From the NCBI RefSeq assembly GCF_000970675.1, contig NZ_LAJA01000011.1, positions 19,972 to 83,971 of the forward strand: 64,000 bases of DNA. The letters run 5' to 3'. This document shows, in pieces, positions 1-9,347 of the stretch. The first letter of the stretch is position 1; each line of letters opens with the position of its first letter. The notes under the pieces are model-generated. The model saw nothing but the letters and a program-made list of their open reading frames with translations. It was not told where the DNA came from and did no database searches. A program made the translations under genes and the position numbers. This stretch comes from Domibacillus tundrae (GTDB taxonomy: Bacteria > Bacillota > Bacilli > Bacillales > Domibacillaceae).

Positions 1-333
1 AGTGGCAAAAATTATTTTTTTGCTGATCACTGTTTGCCCGTTTCTCGTTTTTATAATAAAAAGATCGTTGTTTCGTTCTACATCGTCAATTACATCTTTT
101 ATGATCGTCACATTTTTATACGCTTTGAGTTGTTCTCTGGCAATTTCTCTAATAACAGTTGGACTTATTCCATCTCTTGTCAAAAAGCCATGCGATTTTA
201 ACGTTACATCATTTCTTGGCTTGGCTTCATCAATCAACATCACCTTTTTTAAAGACCTTCCTAAAACAAGCGCTGCATTCAATCCGCCTGGTCCACCGCC
301 TGCAATGACAACATCCAGTAGATCATTGTCCAT
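1..333 (-). CDS. FAD-dependent oxidoreductase, thioredoxin-reductase-like (partial)
   Basis: Only the first 111 codons are inside the window; the gene runs off the left edge. The N-terminus carries the dinucleotide-binding loop GGGPGG at residues 12-17 after a hydrophobic beta strand, followed by a second strand (VMLID) ending in an acidic residue, as in Rossmann folds that bind FAD. The AKPRN segment after it resembles the TrxB-like family of class II pyridine nucleotide-disulfide oxidoreductases. An AGGGGG ribosome site precedes the ATG at 333. The redox CxxC and NADPH domain would lie outside the window, so substrate and partner cannot be judged. Confidence 0.8.
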   Translation of the reverse strand, partial: MDNDLLDVVIAGGGPGGLNAALVLGRSLKKVMLIDEAKPRNDVTLKSHGFLTRDGISPTVIREIAREQLKAYKNVTIIKDVIDDVERNNDLFIIKTRNGQTVISKKIIFAT

Positions 334-462
334 TATCTTACCCCCTGAGTCATGTTATCGTTTTGCACCTTCCCTTAATGGCTCAATATCAAACGTTAAA
401 AAATAACAAAGTATCAATCGCCTTCATTTTGTTCATGATAAGATGAAGGAGGTGTTGAGACG

Positions 463-618
463 ATGGCGAAAGATGTTCTCTGTGAAGTGAATAACTGCAA
501 GTACTGGAGTTCAGGTAACAAGTGCAGCGCAGATTCCATTTATGTAGTCAGTCATAAAGGCAAACAGGCGTCTAATAATGAAGAAACGGATTGTAAAACG
601 TTTGTGCTAGAGGTTTGA
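463..618 (+). CDS. DUF1540 small cysteine protein
   Basis: This 51-residue protein starts at an ATG preceded by a strong AAGGAGGT site (446-453). It has four cysteines in the pattern CEVNNCxYW...C(S)A...TDCKTF, which is the DUF1540 signature seen in small Bacillus and Clostridium proteins. The spacing suggests a small metal- or disulfide-stabilised fold, but the family function is unknown. It is monocistronic and followed at once by a hairpin terminator. Confidence 0.85.
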   Translation: MAKDVLCEVNNCKYWSSGNKCSADSIYVVSHKGKQASNNEETDCKTFVLEV

Positions 619-625
619 TTTTTCT

Positions 626-660
626 AAGGACGGCCATTTTTTGGCTGTTCCTTACTTTTT
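626..660 (+). terminator. intrinsic terminator after DUF1540 gene
   Basis: A stem of about ten pairs (AAGGACGGCC with GGCTGTTCCTT, one bulged base) is followed by a T-rich run, directly after the DUF1540 stop codon. Confidence 0.65.
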
Positions 661-835
661 GTTAGTATTGGCAATGATTTTCAATTTCATACGTATTTAC
701 AGGATTATGTTTTTTATAATGGCAAGGCTAAGTACTTGAATGGCTGGGGAAAATCACATGCTTTTGTTGGTTCATTCACATACAGAAGTGGTATGATACA
801 AGAAAGAGCTAGAATGAAAGGGGAATTCTTGTATT

Positions 836-1663
836 ATGCGTGAATTACAAAAAGTGATTATTGAAGAGCTGCATGTACAACCACAAATTGACCCGCAAAA
901 AGAGATTCGCCGGAGCATTGATTTTCTAAAAGACTATCTCCAGCATCATTCATTTTTAAAAGGTTTTGTTCTTGGCATTTCCGGGGGACAGGATTCGTCG
1001 CTTGCCGGCCGGCTTGGCCAATTGGCGGTAGAAGAGCTTCGGGAAGAAACCGGGAAAGAATATACGTTTTATGCGGTGCGTCTTCCATATGGTCTGCAAA
1101 AAGATGAGGATGATGCCCAGGATGCGCTTGATTTTATTCAGCCCGATGAACGATTGATCGTAAATATTAAAGGTGCAGTGGATGCCAGCGAACAAGCATT
1201 GGAAACCATTGGAATTGATATTTCTGATTTTGTAAAAGGAAATGATAAAGCGCGTGAACGGATGAAAGTTCAATTTGCGATTGCAGCAGCAAAAAGTGCG
1301 GTTGTCATTGGGACCGATCATTCAGCAGAAGCCGTTACTGGTTTTTATACAAAATTTGGCGACGGTGCAGCGGATATTGTACCTTTACTCCGTTTAAACA
1401 AACGTCAGGGCCGGTCCATGCTGAAAGAGCTTGGTGCGCCGGAACACCTGTATATGAAAGTGCCAACGGCCGATCTGGAGGACGATAAACCGCTTATTCC
1501 AGATGAGACGGCGCTGGGTGTTTCTTATGAACAAATTGATGATTATCTTGAGGGAAAAGAAATTCCAGTCGAAGCGGCGGAAAAAATTGAAGGCCACTTT
1601 ATGAAAACACGCCATAAACGCCATCTGCCCATTTCCGTATTTGATGATTTTTGGAAAAAATAA
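836..1663 (+). CDS. nadE: NH3-dependent NAD+ synthetase
   Basis: NadE converts deamido-NAD (nicotinic acid adenine dinucleotide) to NAD+ using ATP and ammonia, the last step of NAD synthesis in the cytosol. The 275-residue length matches the short ammonia-dependent form with no N-terminal nitrilase/glutaminase domain. The PP-loop SGGQDSS at residues 49-55 binds the pyrophosphate of ATP, and the [19 protein letters not shown] segment is typical of the family. An AAAGGGG site precedes the ATG. It stands alone between two terminators. Confidence 0.96.
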   Translation: MRELQKVIIEELHVQPQIDPQKEIRRSIDFLKDYLQHHSFLKGFVLGISGGQDSSLAGRLGQLAVEELREETGKEYTFYAVRLPYGLQKDEDDAQDALDFIQPDERLIVNIKGAVDASEQALETIGIDISDFVKGNDKARERMKVQFAIAAAKSAVVIGTDHSAEAVTGFYTKFGDGAADIVPLLRLNKRQGRSMLKELGAPEHLYMKVPTADLEDDKPLIPDETALGVSYEQIDDYLEGKEIPVEAAEKIEGHFMKTRHKRHLPISVFDDFWKK

Positions 1664-1664
1664 T

Positions 1665-1696
1665 GCTTTCAGGCGCAAGCCGGGAAGCTTTTTTTC
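1665..1696 (+). terminator. intrinsic terminator after nadE
   Basis: Hairpin GCTTTC / GGAAGC with an inner GGC-GCAA-GCC stem, followed by seven T. It sits two bases after the nadE stop. Confidence 0.75.
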
Positions 1697-1700
1697 GTTA

Positions 1701-1945
1701 TCCAGTTCCAGGTGCCATCGAGGTCCACAGGATGTGGGTCACAAAAGCGTTGCGACGATCCGGATGATCTAGTCGGGAGAATGCCACAGGACGTGGCAGC
1801 TTTGCAGCGCGGCGGCACGATGCCGCATTCTTAGCTTTTCTTCCATTTACCCAGCCAATCCCTTCTGGAGGCACAAAACGCCTCCTTCAGTGTTCGTCTT
1901 ATGCTTGTCGCCGAAAGACAAGCACCTTGCACTTTTAATAACTGA
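1701..1945 (+). repeat. dispersed intergenic repeat, copy 1 (nadE-guaA gap)
   Basis: Most of the 415-bp gap between nadE and guaA is a degenerate copy of a repeat seen again at 9499-9650. Shared blocks include CACAGGATGTG, GTCACAAA, GCGTTGCG, GGCACGATGCCGC and CTTATGCTTGTCGC in the same order. Copy 1 has extra sequence in the middle. It begins with a TCCAG motif and ends near CCTTGCACTTTT. No open frame of coding quality is present. Such TCCAGCTCC...GCGCTTTTCTT repeats are common between genes in Bacillaceae; that last point is from general knowledge. Confidence 0.6.
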
Positions 1946-1969
1946 ATTTTCGATAAACGAGACAACGCC

Positions 1970-1998
1970 TTGACCGTCTCCTGCGAACCATATAAAAT
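1970..1998 (+). promoter_or_regulatory. candidate sigma-A promoter of guaA
   Basis: TTGACC, 17-bp spacer, TAAAAT, about 80 bp upstream of the guaA start. No PurR box pair with the 24-bp spacing found at pbuG and purE is visible here, and no aptamer is seen in the leader. Confidence 0.45.
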
Positions 1999-2078
1999 GA
2001 GGTCAAAATGTGTGAACACGAACAAAAAATAGATGAGTGTTTCCGATAATACGGAATTGAAGGGAAGAGAGTAGAACC

Positions 2079-3632
2079 ATGACAGGAAAATCAGAATTGC
2101 AGCACCAGGAAATGATTCTTGTACTTGACTTTGGAAGCCAATACAATCAGTTGATTACGCGCCGTATCCGTGAATTTGGCGTATACAGCGAGCTTCATCC
2201 GCACACAATTACAGTAGATGAAATTAAAAAAATCAATCCAAAAGGGATTATTTTCTCCGGCGGTCCGAACAGTGTATATGCAGACAATGCATTTAGCTGT
2301 GACGAGCGTATTTTTGATTTGAACGTTCCGATTTTTGGGATTTGCTATGGCATGCAGCTTATGACAAAGCATTTTGGCGGAACAGTATCAAAAGCGTCTC
2401 ACCGTGAGTATGGAAAAGCGGCAATCAACGTTCAAAATGAATCAGCTCTTTTTTCAGACCTTCCAAACGAACAGGTTGTCTGGATGAGCCACAGCGATCT
2501 TGTGACAGAAGCGCCGGCTGGTTTTACAGTTGATGCGGTCAGCCCATCATGCCCAATTGCTTCGATGAGTAACAAAGAGGAAAACCTATACGCAGTTCAA
2601 TTCCACCCTGAGGTAAAACATTCTGTTTATGGAAACGACATTCTGAAGAACTTTGTTTTCGGCGTATGTGATTGCACGGGTGACTGGTCAATGGAAAATT
2701 ACATCGAGGTTGAAGTGGAAAAAATCCGCCAAACAGTTGGGGATAAAAAAGTGCTTTGCGCAATGTCAGGCGGCGTTGATTCATCGGTTGTAGCTGTATT
2801 GATCCACAAAGCAATCGGCGACCAGTTAACGTGTATTTTCGTTGACCACGGTCTTCTGCGCAAAGGCGAAGCAGAGCAGGTAATGGATACATTTGCGAAT
2901 GGCTTTAACATTAATATCATTAAAGTAGACGCAAAAGAACGTTTCATGAAAAAATTGGCAGGTGTGTCTGATCCCGAGCAAAAACGGAAAATCATCGGCA
3001 ACGAGTTTATCTATTTATTTGATGATGAAGCATCGAAACTAAAAGGCATTGAGTTTTTGGCGCAAGGAACACTTTATACTGACATTATTGAAAGCGGCAC
3101 GGCAACGGCGCAAACGATCAAATCGCATCACAACGTAGGCGGACTGCCGGAAGACATGCAGTTTAAGCTAATTGAGCCGCTTAATACATTATTTAAGGAT
3201 GAAGTGCGTGCGCTCGGTTCGGAGCTCGGCATTCCAGATCATATTGTTTGGCGCCAGCCGTTCCCGGGACCAGGTCTTGGCATTCGTGTGCTGGGAGCAA
3301 TTTCAGAGGAAAAATTGGAAATTGTTCGTGAATCCGATGCCATTTTGCGTGAAGAAGTGGCGAATCACGGTCTCGAGCGTGAAATTTGGCAGTACTTCAC
3401 TGTGCTTCCAGATATTCGCAGTGTAGGTGTTATGGGCGATGCGCGGACGTATGATTACACGATCGGCATTCGTGCCGTTACATCGATTGACGGGATGACA
3501 TCAGATTGGGCTCGTATTCCATGGGATGTGCTCGAAGTGATTTCAACGCGTATTGTCAATGAAGTGGCACACGTAAACCGAGTCGTGTATGACATTACAA
3601 GCAAGCCGCCAGCAACGATCGAATGGGAATAA
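2079..3632 (+). CDS. guaA: GMP synthase (glutamine-hydrolysing)
   Basis: GuaA aminates XMP to GMP using glutamine and ATP. The 517-residue protein has an N-terminal class I amidotransferase domain with nucleophile Cys89 in GICYGMQ and the His176/Glu178 pair in QFHPE. This is followed by an ATP-pyrophosphatase domain with P-loop SGGVDSS at 230-236 and the C-terminal dimerisation domain ending in KPPATIEWE. The first ATG follows GGGAAGAGAG. Just downstream lie a PurR box pair and the guanine/hypoxanthine permease pbuG, the same neighbours as in B. subtilis. Confidence 0.97.
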   Translation: MTGKSELQHQEMILVLDFGSQYNQLITRRIREFGVYSELHPHTITVDEIKKINPKGIIFSGGPNSVYADNAFSCDERIFDLNVPIFGICYGMQLMTKHFGGTVSKASHREYGKAAINVQNESALFSDLPNEQVVWMSHSDLVTEAPAGFTVDAVSPSCPIASMSNKEENLYAVQFHPEVKHSVYGNDILKNFVFGVCDCTGDWSMENYIEVEVEKIRQTVGDKKVLCAMSGGVDSSVVAVLIHKAIGDQLTCIFVDHGLLRKGEAEQVMDTFANGFNINIIKVDAKERFMKKLAGVSDPEQKRKIIGNEFIYLFDDEASKLKGIEFLAQGTLYTDIIESGTATAQTIKSHHNVGGLPEDMQFKLIEPLNTLFKDEVRALGSELGIPDHIVWRQPFPGPGLGIRVLGAISEEKLEIVRESDAILREEVANHGLEREIWQYFTVLPDIRSVGVMGDARTYDYTIGIRAVTSIDGMTSDWARIPWDVLEVISTRIVNEVAHVNRVVYDITSKPPATIEWE

Positions 3633-3636
3633 AAGG

Positions 3637-3670
3637 CGAACGAATAACGAAGAAAAATTAATTTTGTTCG
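3637..3670 (+). promoter_or_regulatory. PurR operator (two PurBoxes) of pbuG
   Basis: CGAAC at 3637-3641 and its inverse GTTCG at 3666-3670 are separated by exactly 24 bp, the same spacing as at the purE operator in this window. They lie just upstream of a consensus promoter, and the first box starts 5 bp after the guaA stop. PurR binding to such inverted CCGAAC-type boxes is established in Bacillus; binding here is inferred. Confidence 0.7.
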
Positions 3671-3679
3671 TATTTTGTA

Positions 3680-3708
3680 TTGACGAATAATGATTGTATT
3701 AGTATTAT
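3680..3708 (+). promoter_or_regulatory. sigma-A promoter of pbuG
   Basis: TTGACG, 17-bp spacer, TATTAT. It lies between the PurBoxes and the guanine aptamer, so the transcript would begin just before the riboswitch. Confidence 0.75.
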
Positions 3709-3737
3709 GAAAGAGAACTACACTATTTTTCATATTT

Positions 3738-3808
3738 GTATCGTATATCGTCAAGAATAAGGCTTGACAGTTTCTACCGGGCTGCCGTAAATGGCCTGAC
3801 TACGAATG
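3738..3808 (+). ncRNA. purine (guanine-type) riboswitch, pbuG leader
   Basis: The conserved purine aptamer core is present: P2 arms GTCAAG/CTTGAC, junction GTTTCTACC, P3 arms GGGC/GGCC around TGCCGTAAAT, then TGACTACGA closing P1 with TCGTA. The specificity base in GACTA is C, the guanine/hypoxanthine form rather than the U of adenine riboswitches. It is followed by terminator hairpins and then the purine permease gene, which fits ligand-induced termination. Confidence 0.93.
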
Positions 3809-3809
3809 A

Positions 3810-3841
3810 ATAGAAAGAGAATGATCTCTTTCTATTTTTTT
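3810..3841 (+). terminator. first terminator hairpin behind the pbuG riboswitch
   Basis: ATAGAAAGAGA and TCTCTTTCTAT form an 11-bp stem with a 4-base loop, followed by seven T. It starts a few bases after the aptamer and is the likely ligand-controlled terminator. Confidence 0.8.
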
Positions 3842-3849
3842 CTTAGTCG

Positions 3850-3882
3850 TGCCCGGAACTATTCTGTTCCGGGCATTTTTTC
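3850..3882 (+). terminator. second terminator hairpin behind the pbuG riboswitch
   Basis: TGCCCGGAAC and GTTCCGGGCA form a strong GC-rich stem followed by six T. It lies in tandem with the preceding hairpin and still upstream of the pbuG start, so pbuG expression must pass both. Confidence 0.8.
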
Positions 3883-3915
3883 TGAGTCTACGATCGAGAG
3901 GAGACTTATAAAACT

Positions 3916-5253
3916 ATGAAGAAATTTTTCCAGTTGGAAGAATTAGGGACGACTTATCGCCGCGAATTCATCGGTGGTTTGACAACCTTTTTATCAATGG
4001 CGTACATTTTGATCGTTAATCCGATTACGCTGTCACTGCAATCAGTTCCTGATTTGCCGGACGCGATGCGGATGGATTATGGGGCTGTATTTACGGCAAC
4101 AGCACTTGCTGCTGCACTGGGTTCCATTATAATGGGGGTTTTTGCGAAATACCCGATTGCTCTGGCACCGGGAATGGGATTAAATGCGTTTTTCGCTTAC
4201 ACAGTTGTTTTAACGTATGGTATACCGTGGGAAACCGCATTAACTGGTGTTTTATTTTCTGGTTTAATTTTTATTCTCATGACTGCTGTTGGACTTCGGG
4301 AAAAAATTATTAATGCGATTCCTGCCGAATTAAAATATGCCGTTGCAGCCGGGATTGGTTTGTTTATTACATTTGTCGGTTTTCAAAATGCAGGCATTGT
4401 TGTAAATAATGATGCGGTTCTCGTTGGGCTGGGTAACTTAACATCTGGCAACACGCTGTTAGCTATTTTCGGGCTTATTATTACGGTTATCATGATGACC
4501 AAGGGAATAAATGGCGGCATCTTTTATGGGATGGTTATTACATCCATTGTCGGAATGATTGCTGGATTAATTAGTCCTCCAACCGGTGTCGTTGATGCAG
4601 TGCCGAGTTTGGCACCGACTTTTGGGGTAGCCGTTGAGAACATTTTTCAATCACCGGCAGAAGTATTTACACTTCAAATGCTTGTCATTGTCCTGACGTT
4701 TTTATTCGCTGATTTCTTTGACACTGCCGGAACACTTCTTGCGGTTGCGAATCAGGCAGGATTAATGAAAGAGGATAAATTGCCACGTGCAGGAAAAGCG
4801 CTGCTTGCGGATTCATGCGGAACAGTAGTGGGTGCCGTTCTTGGCACATCGACTACAACTTCGTATATTGAGTCTTCTGCTGGTGTAGCAGCAGGAGCAC
4901 GATCTGGCCTTGCAGCAGTCGTAACTGGCTTGTTTTTCTTGTTGTCGCTTTTCTTCTTCCCGCTTCTTCAGGTCATTACGGCGCCGGTAACAGCGCCCGC
5001 ACTTATTATCGTAGGTGCGCTTATGGTATCGGCATTGGGTAGAATTGAATGGACTCGATTTGAAATTGCGGTTCCTGCGTTTTTAACGGTTATCGCGATG
5101 CCGCTTACGTACAGCATCGCGACTGGTATTGCGATTGGATTCATTTTTTATCCGATTACGATGATTTGTAAGGGACGTGCAAAAGAAATACATCCAATCA
5201 TGTATGGCATGTTTATCATTTTTGTTTTATACTTTATCTTTCTAGATAAGTGA
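3916..5253 (+). CDS. pbuG: guanine/hypoxanthine permease, NCS2 (AzgA-like)
   Basis: PbuG imports hypoxanthine and guanine across the cytoplasmic membrane for salvage. The 445-residue protein is strongly hydrophobic, with roughly a dozen membrane segments. It opens with a YRREFIGGLTTFLSMAYI segment and carries the APGMGLNAFFAY and FADFFDTAGTLL motifs of the AzgA/PbuG branch of NCS2 transporters. The start ATG follows GAGAGGAGAC. Its leader has PurBoxes, a guanine riboswitch and two terminators, so import is shut down when guanine is plentiful. The position next to guaA matches B. subtilis. Confidence 0.93.
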   Translation: MKKFFQLEELGTTYRREFIGGLTTFLSMAYILIVNPITLSLQSVPDLPDAMRMDYGAVFTATALAAALGSIIMGVFAKYPIALAPGMGLNAFFAYTVVLTYGIPWETALTGVLFSGLIFILMTAVGLREKIINAIPAELKYAVAAGIGLFITFVGFQNAGIVVNNDAVLVGLGNLTSGNTLLAIFGLIITVIMMTKGINGGIFYGMVITSIVGMIAGLISPPTGVVDAVPSLAPTFGVAVENIFQSPAEVFTLQMLVIVLTFLFADFFDTAGTLLAVANQAGLMKEDKLPRAGKALLADSCGTVVGAVLGTSTTTSYIESSAGVAAGARSGLAAVVTGLFFLLSLFFFPLLQVITAPVTAPALIIVGALMVSALGRIEWTRFEIAVPAFLTVIAMPLTYSIATGIAIGFIFYPITMICKGRAKEIHPIMYGMFIIFVLYFIFLDK

Positions 5254-5264
5254 TCATATAATGA

Positions 5265-5294
5265 AACACCTTCTCACTTGAGAAGGTGTTTTTT
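5265..5294 (+). terminator. intrinsic terminator after pbuG
   Basis: AACACCTTCTC / GAGAAGGTGTT stem followed by a T run, 12 bp after the pbuG stop. Confidence 0.85.
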
Positions 5295-5307
5295 ATTTAG
5301 GACAACA

Positions 5308-5316
5308 TGCTATACT
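5308..5316 (+). promoter_or_regulatory. candidate extended -10 promoter of glcT
   Basis: TGCTATACT is an extended -10 element about 30 bp upstream of the glcT ATG. There is no good -35 box. Confidence 0.4.
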
Positions 5317-5346
5317 GTAAAAAACGAAGAACAATGGGGAAATGCC

Positions 5347-6189
5347 ATGGAAAAATTTTTTGTGAAAAAAGCATTAAACAACAATGTACTTATTGCGGCC
5401 TCGGGTGATGAAACAGAGGTCGTCCTCATCGGAAGGGGAATCGGCTTTGGCCGGCAGCAGGGAGACAGCATCGTGCGCAGTTCCGTTGAAAAGCTGTTTA
5501 TCCTAACCGACCGGAATGAACAGGAACAGTATAAGAAGTTACTCCCGCACTTGGATGATGAAACATTGAAAGTGATTATTGCGGCTGTTGAATTGATCCG
5601 AGAGCGAGTCGGTGAAACGTTAAATGAGCACATTCACGTCGGCTTAACCGATCACCTTTTATTTGCAGTAAACCGGATGATGCGCGGTATGGGTATCCGC
5701 AATCCATTTTTACTTGAAACGAAAGCGCTCTATCCGTTTGAATACGAAGTCGCGGCAGATGTGACGAAGCTGATCAACAGCAAGCTGACGATCAGTCTTC
5801 CAGAAGGGGAAACAGGGTTTATTGCGCTCCACATCCACAGTGCGATCGCCAATAAAGATGTCCGGGACTTAAGCCGCCATTCAGAATTAATCGCAACGCT
5901 TATTGGAATGATCGAATCGCAGCTTGATGTGGAACTGGATAAAGAAAGTATTGATTATATGCGGCTTGTACGCCACATCAGATACACAATTGAACGGGTC
6001 GTCCGCGGGGAAAAAGTCGATGAGCCAGAAAAAATTGCAAACCTATTGAAAACGGAATATCCGGTGTGCTATAATTTGTCATGGAAGCTGATCAAAGTGA
6101 TGCAGCAGACATTAAGAAATCCAGTGTACGATGCGGAAGCGGTTTATTTAACGATGCATCTGCAGCGGATTCAGACAAAAATGAAATAA
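5347..6189 (+). CDS. glcT: BglG-family transcription antiterminator GlcT
   Basis: GlcT binds the leader RNA of ptsG and prevents its terminator from forming when glucose is present; PTS phosphorylation modulates it. The 280-residue protein has an N-terminal RNA-binding (CAT) domain of about 60 residues starting MEKFFVKKALNNNVLIA, followed by two PRD domains with conserved histidines (EHIHVGLTDH in PRD1, HLQRIQ near the end of PRD2). The ATG at 5347 is chosen because it gives the canonical CAT start and follows GGGGA. It lies just upstream of its target RNA and ptsG, as in B. subtilis. Confidence 0.93.
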   Translation: MEKFFVKKALNNNVLIAASGDETEVVLIGRGIGFGRQQGDSIVRSSVEKLFILTDRNEQEQYKKLLPHLDDETLKVIIAAVELIRERVGETLNEHIHVGLTDHLLFAVNRMMRGMGIRNPFLLETKALYPFEYEVAADVTKLINSKLTISLPEGETGFIALHIHSAIANKDVRDLSRHSELIATLIGMIESQLDVELDKESIDYMRLVRHIRYTIERVVRGEKVDEPEKIANLLKTEYPVCYNLSWKLIKVMQQTLRNPVYDAEAVYLTMHLQRIQTKMK

Positions 6190-6202
6190 TTAACTTGTTC
6201 TT

Positions 6203-6231
6203 TACGTGTTACTGATACGATCAGGCATGAG
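6203..6231 (+). promoter_or_regulatory. RAT, GlcT-binding RNA antiterminator target
   Basis: The segment ACGTGTTACTGATACGATCA plus GGCATGAG closely resembles the ribonucleic antiterminator of the B. subtilis ptsG leader. It overlaps the 5' arm of the following terminator, so the two structures exclude each other. Confidence 0.85.
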
Positions 6232-6305
6232 TAAAGGAGATACAGAGAAAATGGGGGTTTCAGGACTTCTTTTTTCTAATGTCTTCTTTTCTCATGCCTT
6301 TTTTC
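6223..6305 (+). terminator. GlcT-controlled leader terminator of ptsG
   Basis: AGGCATGAG at 6223-6231 pairs with CTCATGCCT at 6291-6299, extended by further purine/pyrimidine pairs, and is followed by T residues. The 5' arm is shared with the RAT. Confidence 0.8.
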
Positions 6306-6369
6306 GTTTTTTGTCTGTCTGATTCATCTTTGAGATGCACATACTAATAAAATAGAGGAGGAAACACAC

Positions 6370-8433
6370 ATGTTTAAAAAGCTTTTCGGTGTGCTTCAAA
6401 AAATCGGTAAAGCACTTATGCTGCCGGTTGCGATTTTGCCGGCTGCCGGTCTTTTGCTTGCAATTGGTAACGCACTGCAAAATCCGACACTGACGGATTT
6501 AGCACCTTTTTTAACAGCAGACTGGCTCGTTATGGTCGCTTCTGTTATGGAGGAATCTGGATCGATTATTTTTGGTAACCTGCCAATCCTTTTTGCTATT
6601 GGCGTAGCAATTGGTCTCGCCGGAGGAGACGGCGTTGCCGGACTCGCGGCACTTGTTGGTTATTTAATTATGAATGCGACAATGGGTACTGCACTTGGGC
6701 TTGAAGCTATTCCAGTTCTTGAAGGTGGAGATCCTGCTTACGCACTGATTCTCGGGATTCCATCGCTTCAAACAGGTGTATTCGGCGGGATTATTATGGG
6801 GGCAATTGCTGCCTACATGTACAACAAGTTCTTTAATATTGAATTGCCTTCCTACTTAGGTTTCTTCGCGGGTAAACGGTTTGTTCCAATTGCAACAGCC
6901 GCATCGGCGGTTATTCTTGGACTTGTGTTGATTTTTGTTTGGCCGCCAATTCAAAATGGCTTAGATGCATTCTCACATTTCCTATTAGGTGGAAATCTTG
7001 CTATTTCAGCATTTATTTTTGGGGTTATTGAACGAAGCTTAATTCCATTTGGATTGCACCATATTTTCTATTCGCCGTTCTGGTTTGAATTCGGTCAGTA
7101 TACAAATGCGGCAGGCGAGCTCGTCCGTGGTGACCAGGCGATCTTTATGGAACAAATTAAAGACAATGTTCAAAACTTGACTGCCGGTACATTTATGACA
7201 GGGAAATATCCATTTATGATGTTTGGTCTTCCGGCTGCTGCACTTGCGATTTACCATGAAGCGCGTCCAGAACGCAAAAAAGTTGTTGCCGGGATTATGG
7301 GCTCTGCTGCACTGACATCATTCCTCACAGGGATTACAGAGCCGCTTGAGTTCTCATTCTTGTTCGTAGCACCTGTATTATTTGCGGTTCACGCAGTCTT
7401 TGCGGGACTTTCGTTTATGACGATGAGCCTTCTTGATGTAAAAATTGGGATGACGTTCTCGGGCGGTTTGATTGATTACACATTGTTCGGTCTTTTAAAT
7501 CCACAGACAAATGCATGGATCGTCATTCCTGTTGGTCTTGTGTTTGCGGTTATTTACTACTTCGGTTTCCGTTTTGCGATCCGCAAGTTTAACTTAGCAA
7601 CACCGGGACGCGAGCTGGAAGACGATGAAGATGGCGATGCTCCAGCGGTTGTTGCGGGCGAACTTCCATATGAAATTTTAGAAGCGATGGGCGGCAAAGA
7701 AAACATTGCCAACCTTGATGCATGTATTACACGTCTTCGTGTATCCGTCAATGACATTGGCGATGTTGATAAAAAACGCTTGAAACAGCTTGGGGCAGCA
7801 GGGGTTCTGGAAGTCGGCAACAACATTCAGGCCATCTTTGGTCCACGCTCAGATAGTCTTCGTCACCAAATGGCGGACATTATGAAAGGCGCCAAGCCGC
7901 GTCCGGTGGCTGCGAAGCCGGATCAGGAAGTGCAAAAAGAAATTGAAAATGCAACGCCGGCTGCAATTCGCAACGGTGTGGAAAGCAAGTTTGTTGCACC
8001 AATTTCAGGTGAACTTTTGCCAATTACAGAAGTGCCGGATCCTGTTTTCTCCGGAAAAATGATGGGTGACGGTTTTGCGATCAAGCCGAGTGACGGTACA
8101 GTCGTTTCACCTGTAAACGGTAAAATCATTAACGTCTTCCCGACGAAACATGCGATTGGCATTACAGCGGACAATGGCCGTGAAGTATTGATTCATTTCG
8201 GTATCGATACGGTTAAATTGAATGGTGAAGGCTTTGAAGCGCTTGTATCAGAAGGCGATGTTGTCACAGCAGGCCAGCCGCTTCTAAAAGTGGATCTGGA
8301 TTATATCGCTGACAATGCGACGTCAACGATTACACCGATTATTTTCACAAACCTTGCAGAAGGACAATCTGTAACGGTTGAAAAGCCAGGAACTGTGAAA
8401 AATGGGGACGAAAACGTAATTACTATTAAATAA
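6370..8433 (+). CDS. ptsG: PTS glucose transporter EIICBA
   Basis: PtsG imports glucose and phosphorylates it to glucose 6-phosphate. The 687-residue protein has the order EIIC (membrane, about 1-400), EIIB (about 430-500) and EIIA (about 540-687). The EIIB phosphocysteine is Cys452 in DACITRLR, and the EIIA phosphohistidine is His609 in [10 protein letters not shown]. The acidic ELEDDEDGD segment is the linker after EIIC. An AGGAGG site precedes the ATG. The fused C-B-A form and the glcT neighbour fit the B. subtilis glucose system; here the pair is inserted between pbuG and yebE. Confidence 0.96.
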   Translation: MFKKLFGVLQKIGKALMLPVAILPAAGLLLAIGNALQNPTLTDLAPFLTADWLVMVASVMEESGSIIFGNLPILFAIGVAIGLAGGDGVAGLAALVGYLIMNATMGTALGLEAIPVLEGGDPAYALILGIPSLQTGVFGGIIMGAIAAYMYNKFFNIELPSYLGFFAGKRFVPIATAASAVILGLVLIFVWPPIQNGLDAFSHFLLGGNLAISAFIFGVIERSLIPFGLHHIFYSPFWFEFGQYTNAAGELVRGDQAIFMEQIKDNVQNLTAGTFMTGKYPFMMFGLPAAALAIYHEARPERKKVVAGIMGSAALTSFLTGITEPLEFSFLFVAPVLFAVHAVFAGLSFMTMSLLDVKIGMTFSGGLIDYTLFGLLNPQTNAWIVIPVGLVFAVIYYFGFRFAIRKFNLATPGRELEDDEDGDAPAVVAGELPYEILEAMGGKENIANLDACITRLRVSVNDIGDVDKKRLKQLGAAGVLEVGNNIQAIFGPRSDSLRHQMADIMKGAKPRPVAAKPDQEVQKEIENATPAAIRNGVESKFVAPISGELLPITEVPDPVFSGKMMGDGFAIKPSDGTVVSPVNGKIINVFPTKHAIGITADNGREVLIHFGIDTVKLNGEGFEALVSEGDVVTAGQPLLKVDLDYIADNATSTITPIIFTNLAEGQSVTVEKPGTVKNGDENVITIK

Positions 8434-8443
8434 GAAACAAGCC

Positions 8444-8475
8444 GCCTCAGCTGTGTCATCAGCTGAGGCTTTTTT
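8444..8475 (+). terminator. intrinsic terminator after ptsG
   Basis: GCCTCAGCTG / CAGCTGAGGC perfect stem with a 6-base loop and six T. Confidence 0.9.
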
Positions 8476-8522
8476 AATTGGCGTCGATATGATAAACTGC
8501 CGTCAAAGAGGAGTGAAGAAAT

Positions 8523-9065
8523 ATGATGGACAACGCCTTATTTATGGTCGTTATTATTCTGCTGATCAATATTGTGTACGTTTCGTTTTTTACGATCCGC
8601 ATGATTTTGACGCTAAAAGGCTATCGGTACACGGCGGCATTCGTCAGCACCATTGAAGTAGTCATTTATGTGGTTGGGCTTGGCCTTGTACTTGATAACT
8701 TGAATGAAATTCAAAATTTGATCGCCTATGCGGTCGGGTATGGCATCGGTGTCGTTGTCGGCATGAAAATCGAAGAAAAGCTGGCGCTCGGCTATATTAC
8801 TGTGAATGTTATTACGAAAGAATATGACAAAGACTTGCCGAAAACGCTTCGTGATGAAGGGTACGGTGTGACGAACTGGGCAGCGAACGGCCTTGAAGGA
8901 GAACGAACGGCCATGCAAATTTTAACCCCGCGTAAATATGAGTTAAAGCTATATGGAAGAATTAAAGATCTAGATCCGAAAGCGTTTATTATCGTCTACG
9001 AACCGAAGTCGATTCATGGCGGCTTCTGGGTAAAACAAGTGAGAAAAGGAAAATTAATGCGATGA
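8523..9065 (+). CDS. yebE: DUF2179 / UPF0316 membrane protein YebE
   Basis: This 180-residue protein has about three N-terminal hydrophobic segments (residues 5-90) and a soluble C-terminal DUF2179 domain. It matches YebE of B. subtilis, which occupies the same place upstream of yebG and the pur operon. Its biochemical role is not known. Two adjacent ATG codons are possible (8523 or 8526) behind GAGGAGTG. The stop overlaps the next start (ATGA), so the two genes are translationally coupled. Confidence 0.85.
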   Translation: MMDNALFMVVIILLINIVYVSFFTIRMILTLKGYRYTAAFVSTIEVVIYVVGLGLVLDNLNEIQNLIAYAVGYGIGVVVGMKIEEKLALGYITVNVITKEYDKDLPKTLRDEGYGVTNWAANGLEGERTAMQILTPRKYELKLYGRIKDLDPKAFIIVYEPKSIHGGFWVKQVRKGKLMR

Positions 9066-9256
9066 GTAAAAAGAAGAATTTTCGTGTGGAAGAAAAGGAA
9101 ACGATTGATGACTGCCTGGAGAGGATGAAGCAGGAAGGCTACATGCCTATCCGGCGCATCGAAAAGCCGCTGTTTGAAGAGCGAAAAGAAAATGGAGAGA
9201 CAATTCATGTCCCGATTGGCCGCGAAATCGTCTTTGAAGGAAGAATAATGGCTTAA
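9062..9256 (+). CDS. yebG: NETI-motif protein YebG
   Basis: A small charged cytosolic protein of 64 residues, homologous to YebG. The NETI motif appears here as [11 protein letters not shown] followed by [11 protein letters not shown]. It overlaps yebE by 4 bp. Function is unknown, but the yebE-yebG pair directly upstream of purE is conserved in Bacillus. The purE PurBoxes start 4 bp after its stop. Confidence 0.85.
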   Translation: MSKKKNFRVEEKETIDDCLERMKQEGYMPIRRIEKPLFEERKENGETIHVPIGREIVFEGRIMA

Positions 9257-9259
9257 ATA

Positions 9260-9293
9260 CGAACATTAAAATATAAGTGATAAATATCGTTCG
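9260..9293 (+). promoter_or_regulatory. PurR operator (two PurBoxes) of the pur operon
   Basis: CGAAC at 9260-9264 and GTTCG at 9289-9293 in inverted orientation, 24 bp apart, immediately upstream of the purE promoter. This layout is known for the B. subtilis pur operon. Confidence 0.88.
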
Positions 9294-9301
9294 ATTTTTT
9301 A

Positions 9302-9331
9302 TTGACAACCCCTTCTGTGGGTTGTTAATAT
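9302..9331 (+). promoter_or_regulatory. sigma-A promoter of the pur operon
   Basis: TTGACA, 18-bp spacer, TAATAT, directly after the second PurBox and about 20 bp before the guanine aptamer. Confidence 0.8.
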
Positions 9332-9347
9332 GTAGATGACAATAAAG

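Noticed and set aside
670..688. Fur-box-like sequence between the DUF1540 gene and nadE
   Set aside because: About 14 of 19 consensus bases match, but it lies far from any clear promoter and neither neighbour is an iron gene. AT-rich sequence gives such matches by chance.
1999..2078. Riboswitch or PurBox pair in the guaA leader
   Set aside because: A single CGAAC is present, but no inverted GTTCG 24 bp away and no purine aptamer core.
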